A stretch of DNA of 64,000 nucleotides, taken from Symbiodinium sp. CCMP2592 (Eukaryota; Sar; Dinophyceae; Suessiales; Symbiodiniaceae). The DNA is taken from assembly GCA_905221615.1 (NCBI GenBank), contig CAJNDT010005876.1, positions 181,001 to 245,000 of the forward strand, written 5' to 3'. The notes under the pieces were generated by a model. The model did not search any database and was not told where the DNA came from. It saw only the letters and a program-made list of their open reading frames with translations. Below, one piece after another: positions 12,062 to 24,200 of this stretch; the first letter of the stretch is position 1; every line of letters starts with the position of its first letter. Both the position numbers and the translations under genes were made by a program.

Positions 12062-14984
12062 GTGGCCCTGGCGATGTTTTTCGAACAGCAATCTGTTCAA
12101 GCGGGCGTCGATGCTGCCTCGTTTGGACAAAGCCAAGACCTCAGCGGATCTGAGCCTTTGAGGCAGAAACGGTTTAGTCTAGGGGCCTTTATAATTACCT
12201 ATACTGTTCGGGGGCTCCTTATTATAATTAGGGTTTAGGGCTTAGGGTTTAGCGTTGAGAGGAGTTGGAGTAGTACATTAACGTCTTTACTTTAGAGCTC
12301 ATGCTAACAGTGAAACTCATGCTAGCAACCATACCAACTTCGGCAATGACCTGGTTGGCAGCAATCACAAAAATCATGACGTTAATCATCGTGATCCTGA
12401 GGGCGAGAGGATCAAGTTACCGGCAGGTTTGCAGTGTGACGCCCGCAGGGCACTACTTTTGATGCCCGACTAATCACCAGTATTATTCCTTAGGGTTCCT
12501 TAATGTGAATATACAGTATACAGCAACCCCCAAAAGCCTAGAATACACTCCAACGGGCCCCAACAGCTTGTTGTGATGATCTTCAGTCCCCCTTGTTCTC
12601 CCGAAACCCTGGCACTCTGAGGTGCAAAACTGTCGGACATGCATGCAACGTGGATTGAGAAAGGCAGGGATTGCGGGGGTGTCAGCGTTAAGGGCGTGTA
12701 GGGTTAGGGGCGTAGGTGTAGGGTTTAAGGGTTGCGGGTTTAGGGCAGTTTAGGGTTGGGGTTTAGGGTTGAGGGCTTAGGGTCTAGGGTTTAGGGCAGT
12801 TTAGGGTTTAGGGGCAGGGTTGGCTTTTCGGGGTTCGGGGCTTCTGTTCCGGGTGCAAGTGCTGAGACTTTAGGGTGCGGTTTGTCTTGGAGTCTTCCGT
12901 GATAGGTGCCAGTTCGCCTTTCAATTCATGCACCCATGCGGAGAGAGGCAAGCTCCCAGAAGGGATCCTGATTCATGCTGACCCGTAAGACGTACCAAGA
13001 ATGTTCACTTCGGTTCATCATGGGGAAGCAGTAGTATTTAATCTACGGGGCGGAAGAGTTTAGTAGTGTTCTCTGTTTTATCCTTGTATAATGATAGTAT
13101 CATACACCCCCCAAATCCTATTCCATGTTTTAAGGCCCCTGTGTTGGTGCCCTGCGGTGTTCTCCTACGGCGGTATCCCTCACCCAAGGACAGGCTTCAG
13201 CTAGGTATTCATACATCATGCCAGGGTGCATTCAGTCTCTATTAGGTTTTAAGGGTTTAGGGTTTGGGGTGGAGCCTTGAGTCTTGAGACCAAAGCCCCA
13301 AGCCAAACGATCTCGGTTCAGGGCTTCCGGCAGCCGAGGTCGCAACTCCTATCTTTCGAAAGGAAATACCCAGTGTGCAGTTCTGTATCATGTTCACAAG
13401 CCGCTGCGGCCAAAGATCAGTCTGGCATAGGCTTACCAGATTTCATTTCAGGTTTCTTCTGGGCTTACAGCTTTAGGAGTTTATTGGGGCTTTCGAGTCA
13501 TGTCGTGTTTCTTGTCTTGGAGTGGTGTCGTCGGAGCAGTAAGCTAGCACACACACACACACACATGCAGAAAGCAGAAGGACTAAATGTGACCAGATCG
13601 ATCTGACGATCGTTGCGGTTCCCAGACGGGACCGACCTAGGGCAATTCCGCTCAGACCAGAGGTACTTGGAGGTTCATGGGTATTTGTAAGGGGGGTTTT
13701 AGGTAGGGTAAACGTACGTATAACTCATAATAGGGGACTTATAACTTATAACCCTACTTATAACTACCCATGAACCTCCAAGTATAGGATAGAATACGGC
13801 GTCCCCTCTCCTCGCCACAAGCAAGAAGCAAGTTCTGAACCCTCAAGCATCTTGATCTGTGAAGAAGCTCTAAATCCAATCCTGAAGACCTAGCAGCCTC
13901 AGCCTCCTCTGGGTTTAGGGTTTTAGGGTACCTGAAAGAAGACGAAACCTTAAAGCCGAAGCCCGAGCTATGCATGTTGCTTCCAGGTGCCCAGGAGTTT
14001 GTGCCGGGCGTGGGCAATGTGAGCTCCTCTCCAAGCGCAAGCCTCAAGGGTTTCGGGTTTTGTGTTTAGGGTTCAGTTGGTGGAGTTTAGGGTGTGGGGG
14101 TTTAACACATAAGGCTTGCAGGGAAAGAAAGTCATCATGGCTTGCAGCCATAATTACTCTAAAAATAAACTGATTTGCTTCGCTCCCCGAACCTTTGGGT
14201 TGCAAGTAGGTGCTATGGGACGCGACATACTCTGCACACAAGTGTGCAAGGGTTTGGGGTTTACTTGGAGGGTCGGGGGACTTAGTAAGTAGGTAGTATG
14301 TAGACTTGTAAATACCCTAAAAGGGACCCTAGTTTGGGTTATCGTACTTATATGTCCCTAAAATAACCAGTTACTAAGTCCCCCGACCCTCCAAGTAGGG
14401 TTTAATGGTGTCGGACCTGAGGTTCGGAAGCACGGTGTCCTGCAATCGGGAAAGCTTCAGCTCTTTGCCGGTCATCAAGGATCGGAGACCCAAACCACGA
14501 AGCTCAGATGAAATGGACGACTTGTAGCCAAAAAGCCGCAGCATTCATCAAACCCGAAAACTCCAAACTTCTTATGTCCACAACCTTCAACCCTTGAAAC
14601 CCTAAAGTTGGCAGCCCTGCACTCTAAGGGCGCGAGTCCTTTCTGAACTTTCTCAACTTTCAGAAGGATCGAAGTCCAAAGTCATAAACCATTCGAACTC
14701 CAGGTCCTGTGCCCCAAAGCGGAAATACTTGCCGGAACGGGAAGACGGGTGGTGATCGCGATCTTGATTCTGAGAATAATCAGGAATAATCAGAATGAGC
14801 ATGATTCTCTCAACAACAGAACTGTTAACTCAGCAACAATCTAGTAGCAATGACAGTTGGAATAGTGGTGGTACATAAACTTAATAATAGCAACAGCACT
14901 GGCAGAAGCAATTTTTAGCGGTGCCTGTCCTAGACGCAGGTTTGTAGTAACATGGTGGCAGCAGTAGTAGGAGATTTAGTAGTG

Positions 14985-15072
<88 letters not shown>

Positions 15073-16521
15073 TAGCAGTCGTAGTACTAGTAGTAGTACA
15101 ACTAGTAGTCGTAGTAGCAGTAGCAGCAGCAGCAGTAGTAGTAGAAGTTAGCAGTAGTAGTCGGCGTCGTTGTCGCATTGGCAGCGGCCGTGGTCGGGAT
15201 AGTGCAAGAAGTAATGGTGGTGCTGCTGGTGGGTGTAAAAATCAACAGAGAAGTATACTGCCAGAAAGCTCAGCAGCCATGTCACCCCCCTAACCCCTAA
15301 ACTCTAGACCCTGAACAACCAAGATGCCGGATCCAACCCGGCGGTGCGGACTCACGCCAGTCCGGTTCACAGTTTTGCAATGCCGGATGACAGTCCAGGT
15401 ATTCAGTGCCTAACGGCTGTTCATATTGTGCGCGTATAGTTATATATATTCGGTACGACACGAAGCTGTACGATGCTACAGTATACCATACTAACAGTCA
15501 TCAGGAAAGGTCCGGGGTGCAAGGTTCCCTGTGAGCTGTGGGGTCCGAGTGTGGGATGAGCCCAACCTTATGCCTTGGCTGCACACAGCGTGCCTGAGCC
15601 TGGTCGCAGCGGCCATGATGGTAAGGACCAGTGATGGACATGATTGACCAGGGATAGCATGCGCGGTGCCGCCACCACTACCATCGTCACCATCACCAGC
15701 ACCACCACCAGCCCGCCACCATCATCATCACCACTATCGCCACTATCTTCTTATTGACTAAGATCGTCATTGTCATCTGCATCTTTGTCGTTATCAGCAG
15801 CAGCTTGGTCATCAGTACTACAATCCTTATCGTCAGACCACGTCGTCGTCATCAGGTGCAGTTTCATTTCGTGCTGCATTCTACACTCTGATGCCTGAGC
15901 CTGTCCGAATGGTTGCCCCGCCTGAGATCAGCAGCGTGCCGCGCAGCAGCGTGCGATGCTGCGTGGTGATGGTGGCTTTGGTCAGTCGGGGTCCCTGGTG
16001 CTATAACTCTGGCGGAAGAGCGATAGTCTGAAACCCTAAAACTACCTATAGTCTCCATTGTAGTTCCTTTTTGGGGCTGCCTTATAGGATCCTTAACATA
16101 TAATTGGTTAAACCAAAAATAGGAACTGCAATGGAGACTATAGTTAGGCTCTGAACACTGAAACCCTGAACCCGTGAACCTTGGAACCCGAAGCCCTGAA
16201 ACTGAGCAACCGAGAAGCTCTGAAGGACCCTAAACCCTGACCCCCAAACCATCCCAAACCCCTAGACTCTAAACCCTAAACCTAAACAACCTATATAGAT
16301 CCCGAACCCTAAACCTTTTGGGAGGCAGTCTCCAGACCGAAAAGGAGCCATTGAAAAAACACCCTAAACCTTAAACACTAAAGTTGGTCTCCGGGGCTTC
16401 GGCTTCAAGGAGGCCGTACCCCGCTAAGCCTGGCATGGGTTGTTTTGTAGGGTTCCGCGTTTGATAGGCTGTGGTGGTATTATTCTTCTCATCATTTTTA
16501 GTAGTAGTTGTTACTAGTAGC

Positions 16522-16574
<53 letters not shown>

Positions 16575-16916
16575 GTAGTAGTAGTAGTACCTCAAACCCG
16601 CACCTGTCGTAAATCTTGCGTAACTAACCCTGACTTTCCAATGAAGCTCCAAACTGCTGCATGCGAAGCACTGCGCCTTGTGTGCCAGGATGGGCCCTGG
16701 TATGGCTACCGGTTTTGGGTGCCGCCCTCAAATAGGAGTTTCCGAAAATAGGGGACCCTAATATAGTGCCCTAAATAGTAGGATCCTCATTATAAGGACC
16801 CCAAAATAAGGCACCCCAAATTTTCGGAAACCCCCAAATAGCATGGAGGTTCTGTCAGGTTGCCAGAAGTCGTGCCACTAAGATGGCCAAATAAGCTATT
16901 TTCACAATGTATCTAA
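12062..16916 (+). CDS. Gene P, 3' part: 8-exon protein of unknown function
   Basis: Exons 12062-12171, 13339-13430, 13987-14049, 15324-15398, 15589-15620, 15900-15962, 16669-16737 and 16842-16916 join in phase into 192 codons plus a TAA stop at 16914. The protein opens VALAMFFEQQSVQAGVDAAS, passes through AQEFVPGVGNVSSSPSASLK and HASPVHSFAMPDDSP, and ends PEVVPLRWPNKLFSQCI. It is Ala/Ser/Pro-rich with no domain I recognise. The second exon uses a GC donor at 13431. The last intron (16738-16841) is an F2 MITE with GT inside its left repeat and AG just past its right repeat. The exon at 13987 can also be read in another phase with the EGF-like pattern CPGVCAGRGQC, but that reading does not join its neighbours. 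Location and role are unknown. Confidence 0.55.
13551..13567. repeat. (CA)n microsatellite
   Basis: ACACACACACACACACA within the intron after the exon ending at 13430. Confidence 0.95.
13665..13783. mobile_element. MITE family F6
   Basis: ACTTGGAGGTTCATGGGTA and its inverse at the right end, with inner TTATAAGT arms. A second F6 copy at 34043 coincides with an intron. Confidence 0.85.
14263..14396. mobile_element. MITE family F1
   Basis: ACTTGGAGGGTCGGGGGACT at the left and a perfect inverse at the right, about 134 bp in all, with the conserved inner words TACTTATATGTCCC and AAAGGGACCCTA. This is the commonest family in the window (about 12 copies). Confidence 0.9.
14976..15155. repeat. (GTA)n triplet repeat
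   Basis: An almost pure GTA run of about 90 nt with a diverged GTA/GCA tail. It produces long poly-Val and poly-Thr open frames on both strands, which are not genes. It lies in the intron before exon 15324. Confidence 0.95.
16045..16150. mobile_element. MITE family F13
   Basis: ACTACCTATAGTCTCCATTG at the left is mirrored by CAATGGAGACTATAGTTA at the right. Single copy. Confidence 0.65.
16513..16590. repeat. (GTA)n triplet repeat
   Basis: Pure AGT/GTA run within the intron before exon 16669. It is the source of a poly-Leu frame on the - strand. Confidence 0.95.
16735..16835. mobile_element. MITE family F2 acting as an intron
   Basis: Inverted repeats GGAGTTTCCGAAAATAGGGG and inverse, flanked on both sides by AAATA (target duplication). 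The GT donor (16738) lies 3 nt inside the left repeat. The AG acceptor (16840-16841) is supplied by the right AAATA copy plus the next G. Removing 16738-16841 joins two open exons in frame. Confidence 0.7.
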
Positions 16917-17048
16917 TTGGATCAGGCATGGGCTTTATATGTGCTGAAAATGTAGCTGCACGCACGGAACGCCTTGTATCCACATTGAGCTTCTTAAGTG
17001 TAGTATAGCGTGTGCCACAGCCCTACATGTTGATACCCTAAACTTCTG

Positions 17049-17135
17049 TTGATGATATAAATCCTGCATTACCTTAAGGACCCGAAACTATGGGAATTAT
17101 GGTATATTCCTTATAATGGGTCAAGCCCTAATGCA
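17049..17135. mobile_element. MITE family F3, truncated at the right
   Basis: Left end TCTGTTGATGATATAAATCC is intact, but the element stops matching after CCTTATAATGGG. The right inverted repeat is missing. Confidence 0.7.
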
Positions 17136-18163
17136 AAGCCCGACAGTGCTTCGCCCTCGTCAGGGGCAAGGCTGCTTGGGGATCATGCTCAGGGCTCCCC
17201 TTAGTTGCGGTCTCCAGGTTCTGAGATTTGGGGTTTCAGGGGGTTTTCAGGCCTTAGGGTGTAGGGTTTAGGGAGGGGTTTTCAGGGTTTTGGGTTTAGG
17301 GTGTAGGGTTTAGGGATGGGGTTTTCAGGGTTTTGGTTTAGGGTGTAGGGTTTAGGTGGTGAGATGAGAGTCAGCGTCCACAGATCCAGAGATGGCGTGA
17401 TGTGGACAGCGCCACAGAATACCATACCCTGTGAGAAGAAGCCCAGATGCAAGCGACTCGTTTTTTTCTCCTTCAGCATCCAAACCTAAAATATTGCGGA
17501 CCCCAGCTTCCGCACTCATCATGGTCATGCTCGTAAGCCCCTGCGAAGCGCAGCGCCTCCTGCGAGGCCAAATTGGGGACAAGCCATGAACAATTTCATG
17601 GGCAATGCAGAGGCTGCGGCTTGGGATTTTCAGGGTTTATGGCCTTGACACTGTGGTCTCTGGGGTTTGGAGTTTAGAGCTTTTTGGGTATGACGCCCCT
17701 GGTCCCATGTTGCAAGGCTGCGATATGCTGCGATTCAGGTTTTGAAATCGCCTGCCTGCTAAGGGGTGTTATCCGTGATTTGCAACGGGTTGCTTTCAGT
17801 GTTTATGGGTTTATCTAGGAGAATAGGATTGATCGAATTGGGATTTCCGAGGCTTGCGCAGTTTAGGGATTGGTGGTTCGGGTTTCTAAACCCTAAACCC
17901 TAAACCCTAAACCCTCAACCCCAAACCCTAAACCGAGGGTTTGCAGGTCAGGCTTAAGGGCTCTCATTCCTGATTTCTGCAGGCACCTGGAAGCTGCAAT
18001 CCCAAACCATGAGCCTTAAATCCCAAACCTCAAAACCCAAAGCCCGAAAAGTGGAGCGGCTTTCTTAGAGGGCGCAGGTGCGAATCTCCAACCCGGTGAA
18101 GGATGCGACCCTTACCGTCACCTCCAGCTTAGACTTGAAAGCAATCTCCCTTGAGTGTTCAGG
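17116..18163 (+). CDS. Candidate 5' exons of gene X
   Basis: 17116-17217 opens with ATG and runs 34 codons (MGQALMQSPTVLRPRQGQGC...) to CTCCAG|gttctg. The ATG lies inside the F3 remnant. 17567-17634 (longer form from about 17506) carries NWGQAMNNFMGNAEAAAWDF, ending CAGG|gtttat. 18078-18163 carries RISNPVKDATLTVTSSLDLK, ending TTCAGG|gtttag. Each has an AG acceptor and reads like protein, but their phases do not all join to one another or to 18268. At least one boundary is wrong or one exon is missing. They probably belong to the gene whose firm part starts at 18268. Confidence 0.35.
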
Positions 18164-18267
18164 GTTTAGGGCTTAGGGGTTTAGGGGTATAGGGTTCAGG
18201 AGCTCCGTCGTTAGTATCATGGTAACAAACAGAACCCTAAACCCTAACTAGACCTCAACCCTGAAAG

Positions 18268-19118
18268 GAGTTGGTCGGGCGGGTTCGTCGCTTGAGACAG
18301 CATGAGGTTGGGATCGTAACGTACTGAACTTTACTTGGGTGGCTGTCAAAATTAGGGTCCCTTTCTGGGTCCCTACAATAATACGGCACCTAATATTCAG
18401 GGGACCCAAAAAGGGACCCTAACTTTGACAACCACCCACTTGGTCGACGGTCGGGGGACTTAGTAAGCAGGTAGTAGGTAGACTTATAAGTACCATAAAA
18501 GGGACCCTAATTGGGGCTATGGTACTTCTAAGTCCCCAAAATAACCAATTACTAAGTACCCCGACCCTCCAAGTAACCCCTTCCGGGATCCCTCAACCAA
18601 GCATCTTCTCGCGCAGGGTCAGTGGGCCATGCCCCAGCAGATGCCAGCGTCGTTTCCGCAGATGGGCCGCATCCCCGGTGCCGCTATTGTAGATGGGTCG
18701 TGCCATTCCCAGAGCCTCCAAAACCCCTTAATTAAGGAATATACCTTAAATCATATTAGGGCTCCTATTAGAATTTAAGGTATATTCCTTAATTAAGGGG
18801 TTTTGGAGTCTCTGGGTTGGTCATCTGCAAGGGTCAAGCTGACTCCGATGGCAGACCACCAACATTGGCGCTAAGTAACGCCTGGCGGCAACATTGCGAA
18901 GTGCAAAGCCAAACCCTCGTCCTCACTACCAGCGCCACCAGCAGCAGCCTCATCCTCAGCCTCAGCCTCATGATCATGGTCATGGTCATGCGAGCAGCAT
19001 CATCATCATCATGATCAGCATCAGCATCACCATCAGCATCACCATCATCACCATCACCATCATCATGTCAAACACCATCACTACCATCACCATCTCACTA
19101 TCATCACAATCATCATTG

Positions 19119-19149
<31 letters not shown>

Positions 19150-21246
19150 CATCAGCGTCATTGCCAGGACCCCCGGGTTAAACCCTCACCACATCGCGAA
19201 GTCCAAACCAAGAAGCCTCAGGCTCAATCGGCCAGACTATACTTGTCACAATCCGATTGTAGAGTATATCGAGAGCAGAGTATGTTCTGTATTCGCAAGG
19301 GCTAGCTTTCAATTCTGCATAAAGAACTGTAGGAAACCTGACAGATCCCTTCTGCAACCCTCACCAAAAACCCCTATCGAGCCCTGTAAAACCTGCATTG
19401 GGTGCCTTGGCCACATGCCCTGTTGAACAGTCTTGAACTCGCAGAGTAGGACGGATGGCGGCAATATGAAAACACCAACTTTACGATTAAGTTCCCGACT
19501 TTGTAACCTTCACTGCTTGTGATCGCCCTTTGTGTGTTTGTGTGGCCGTTGCCGGCCCCCCACCACCCTACATCTAGACACGATCCCAGACATTGCAGTT
19601 TCCACACGAAGCCCACACGACACACCCTGCAAGATCTGGCTACTCGGAGTATCCCTCACGCTGCAAATCTGAGTAATCCTACCCCGAGCGCTTTCGTTTT
19701 GGAAAAATGCTCGTCGCATGCATGTATGAATCGCAGTCGTAGTGACTCTTGTTTGTATCTCATTATCATCTCTCGTGCCCTCATTATTGCCACTGTTATC
19801 TTCGCACCATGTGCCGTCGTGTTGGCACCATGTCGACAGTTGTATCTGATTCTTACTGTTCTTTAGTCCTGTTCTGTTGTTTTGGGTTGTATTGCTAGTA
19901 GCACTATTGTCAGTCTTGTTGTTACGGCCGTTCTAGTTTCCATCACTGCTAACTGTGAACCAGCTGTTTATACACTCAAATCCTGCAGGCCCACGCGCAA
20001 CCCACAATATCAGTTTGGGACACAAGTCTGTAGTTTGCGTGTGGGGCCCGTGAAAGGGACGGGGCCTAGGAATGATCAGCAGCGGCAAACGCTATCCCAC
20101 CTTCAGAACACCCTCAGCCACAAGCCTCATCGTCGTGTCGCCTTGAGTTACTTGTGTACCTTTTGTTAACACATGTGTTTTCTTGGTGTGTGTGTCTGTG
20201 TGGATAACTGGCTTCTTGTTAAAGGATTTAGTTTAGGATACCATATGAAGGAAACCCTAGTATGTATTCTAGATCCCTATTATGGTAACTCAAACTCCTT
20301 AACAAGAGCCCAGATAAGTCATGCCATGATTGTTTTGCTATTTTTCCTGCTATGGGCTCTTTGCCCAAGCTGCTCAAGCTCAGGTGACAGTGCGGCGGGA
20401 GCCATGAAGGCACCGATCCCACCACCTCCGGCGCCACCAAAGACGTATGCCGCCGTGTGGAATCTCAGCACCGACTATACCTCCAAGGCGGGCATTGGGA
20501 TTGCTTTTACCCTTATCTCCATAATCATGATTAGTTCGATGTTGTCTGTTGTAAGAGTAAATGGCATCATGATTTCGTCACACGGCCATATGAAACTCAT
20601 GTAACCATCTCATGTCTATTCCTCAGCCGGTGATTCATCTACCAATCTTACCGTGGGGACATGAGTGGAACATCAGAGACTGCAGGTTTGCCGCCCGAGC
20701 GTCACGTTTCGGGCCTGGTTTTTAGGGCTAGGACCTCAAATTGTCAAACCCTGATCAGCCATGAAGCCTGCCCAGCCTAGCCCGAAAGTCGTTCTCCCTC
20801 CAGCATCCGTTGTAGGGTTTAGGGTTGGGGGCGTTTGCCCCTTCAACCCTAAACCCCTGAACCCTAAACCCCTGAACCCTAAACCCTAAACCCCTAAACC
20901 CCTAAACCATAAATAACTGTACGGTAGTCGGCCGGCGCCAGCCAGGTCATAAAGGAAATGCTGGAGGACGTCGACTTCGCGCCAGATACGCCGACGACTT
21001 GGCCGGGACTTAGGGAGACCCAAGGGTATAGGGTTTGGGGTTTAGGGGTTCATATAAAACCCAAGAGAATATTAAGAATATTGTTTTTGTTATGGTTCTA
21101 AGGGGGGTATAGTATCCGGGACGTAGGGAGACCCAAGAAGAGAGACAAGCAAGGACCCGTAGAAGAGGCTGACGGATTAAGAGTCTTCGTTGTCAGGGTT
21201 CCCATATATATATATATATATATATATGTATATGTATGTATGTATG

Positions 21247-21279
<33 letters not shown>

Positions 21280-24200
21280 TCATAAATATCATACATGTAG
21301 ACACCTGCACATACATACATACATACATACATACACACATGCATACACACATGCATACATACACACATACATACATACATACATACGTACATACATGCGT
21401 ATATACATACATACATACAGGTATACATACAAATACATACGAATACATACACATACACACACACACATACATACTCATACATACATACCTACGTACGTAG
21501 GTACATACATCTTCTACACTTTCCCTAATCCCAAGCCCGGAACCCTATAAATCTCTTAATCCAAAACCCCGAAACCTCAAAACCCTAAACGCTAAACCCT
21601 AAATCCCTCGACCCGAAACCCCTAAATTGCAGAAACCCAGGTGTGCCGAGGTGGAGGAGGGCAGCTTTCTCCTGACCTTCTCGACCTCGTGGCTGGCTGG
21701 CGCCCTCAGCGTGAGGTGGGGCTACAAATAGATAAGTACATATTGTACATATATATATATATATATATATATGTGTACATACTCATATTCATGTATGTAT
21801 TTATATATATACATATAGATATACCTGTCTATATATATATATATACATATGTGTGTATATATATACATATATCTATCTATCGTCGATCTATCTAGGTTTA
21901 GGGTTTCAGGCTTTGCCCTCGAGGTATCCATAGAAGGGGTCTAGGGATCAGGGTTTCGGGAGCCCTCAAAGCAACGCTTATCGCAACCCTTCCGGCAACT
22001 CTCATCAGAGGCGGTGTTTGTCTGGGGTCAAGGGATCAGGGTTCAGGGAACCCTTATAGGAAGGCTTATCGAAGCCCTTCAAAGTAAACCTTATCATAGG
22101 TGGTGTGTAGCTTACGGTCTCCTTGGGCTCGCCGTTGCAGAGTTCAGGATTTGGCGGTTTTCGGGAATGGTTCCTGTAAGGGCGTTATGAGGCTTTCTGT
22201 AAAGGAGCTATGGGGTTTAGGTTTTGTCGTTGACCGTCTATTACTATGGTGTAGCCTTCGGGTGTAGCTTGCACGGTAGAGGTGTTTTTCGGGCTTATCG
22301 AGGGTTGTTCAGGCGCTAGGATGGCCTGGGCACACCTGTGAACCAAATGCCAACACACCGCAGAAAGGAGCAGGGTTTATGGTTTCGGGTGTGGGGCCAC
22401 TCAAGCCTGCAAGATGTGAAACCTGAATCCCAGACCTGTGGAGCCAAAGGTACATTATGCAGTACATCATAGTACAGTAGAGGACACAATAGTACACGCT
22501 AATGTAGTTTAGTATAGTATAGTACAAGTAAGCATAGCATAGTATAGCAGAGCATAGCATAGCACAGCAAACGATAGTAGTTGTAAGCACCTGCACTCCT
22601 GATGCCAGTTTGGACGGAAGCCGGGAAGTCCTGAAGACCCAGGATGAGAAGCTGGTGCCTTGAGGGCTGAGAGTTCTAACAGCTTTTCGGGTTTGGGGTT
22701 GAGGGACTTTGAGGGTTTAGGGTTTAGGGGCTTTTAGGGTTTAGGAACAAGAGTAGTGACATGTCGCGAATACCGACACCCGCGATAGCAACAGCAACGA
22801 CAGCGGCGCCGCCACGAGCAGCAAACGCCAGGACAGGACTGTCCACAGAAGTAGCAATGGTCACAGTAGCCGGATTTGGGATAGTGTGATCAGCACTACT
22901 TTAATGATGACATCTTCAGTGTTGCTGTACTAATGCAGGGGGCCTAACTGGTTACCCGTACTATATTGGAGTTCCTGGTTAAACTCATAGTAGAAGATAC
23001 CCCAAAACCTTATTCTAATCAGAAAGGTCCTATGTTATATTCGTTGTTTGTTTTCACTATGTCTCTAGCCTTGATTGATTCGCGCGCATTGCACAATATA
23101 GTCACAAGCACGTGGCGGTGCTTGTTGCAGTGTGTCTCATTGTCGAGATTACTCAGTCCCTGCGATCACGGCAGTTGTAGAGACAGACAATTGCAAGAAT
23201 GGCATTACTTGCAATGGTCTTGGATTTGTCGCCATCGCATCGCCGTATGCGTCACCGCCACAAGCACCATGCACATCGTCATACCATAGTATAGTAACCG
23301 TCGTCACATGTAGACTAGCATCAGTAGTTGTACGATGTCGGCCATGAACATAAAAAGTGTTCATGAGTGGTTATCTGTCAGCAGGGAACTTCCGACAATT
23401 CGGGGTACCTTATTTTGGGGGTCCTTAGAGAAGGGATCCTTCTATTTTGGGTACTATATTCGAATCCGCTATTCGGAAACCCCCCATATCGATTTTGAGG
23501 GTCTCGAGGGCTAGTGCATCGGACCTTGCGAGTGGTAGGGCTCGGGTCACAGGCGCAGGGGCGAAAGCTTCAGGGATGTCCGCATGCCGCACAAGTCAGG
23601 GACTTTGAGAACTCTTGGGACATAAACCCGACATCCAGCTTCTCAAGAAACCAGAGCTTCCGCACCGTGGTGGTGATACTATACTGTACTATACTATCTG
23701 TACTATATGCCATAATGTCTCAGAATGTGCTTTGACATACTATACCATAATGACCCTAAACCCTAAACCCCTAAACCCTAAACCCTATTATGCACACTAC
23801 CCGGCGGATTCATAGTCCTAAACCCTAAACCCTACTCCTTAAACGGCTTTAAACCCTAAAGCCATCCTAAAGCCTAAGCCTTAAACGGCCCTAAACCCAA
23901 AACCCTAATCCTTAAATAGCCCTAGCCCCCAACCCCTAAAAAACCCTAATCCTTAAATGGCCCTAACCCCCAAACCCTAAACCCTAATCCTTAAATGGCA
24001 CTAAACCCTAAGTCCAAAAGCCCTAAACACGCAGCTCCAATCCCCACCTCTGCTCTGCCTCAACGCTACCGATCCGTGCCGGAGACCACAGGTCCCGAAA
24101 CCTCAAAAACTAAGGCCCAAAATAAAGCCCTACACCCCCCTTATAGTAACAACAAAAAATATTGATGGTCATAATAATAGTAGTAGTAATAATAATGATA

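Noticed and set aside
20173..20604. 143-codon frame with two hydrophobic segments, apparently a membrane protein
   Set aside because: Only 20384-20491 behaves as an exon. The hydrophobic parts are flanking intron sequence, because the exon joins its neighbours in phase through a GC donor at 20492.
21098..21931. Tyr/Ile/Cys/Met-rich frames on both strands
   Set aside because: Translations of TA and CATA microsatellites.
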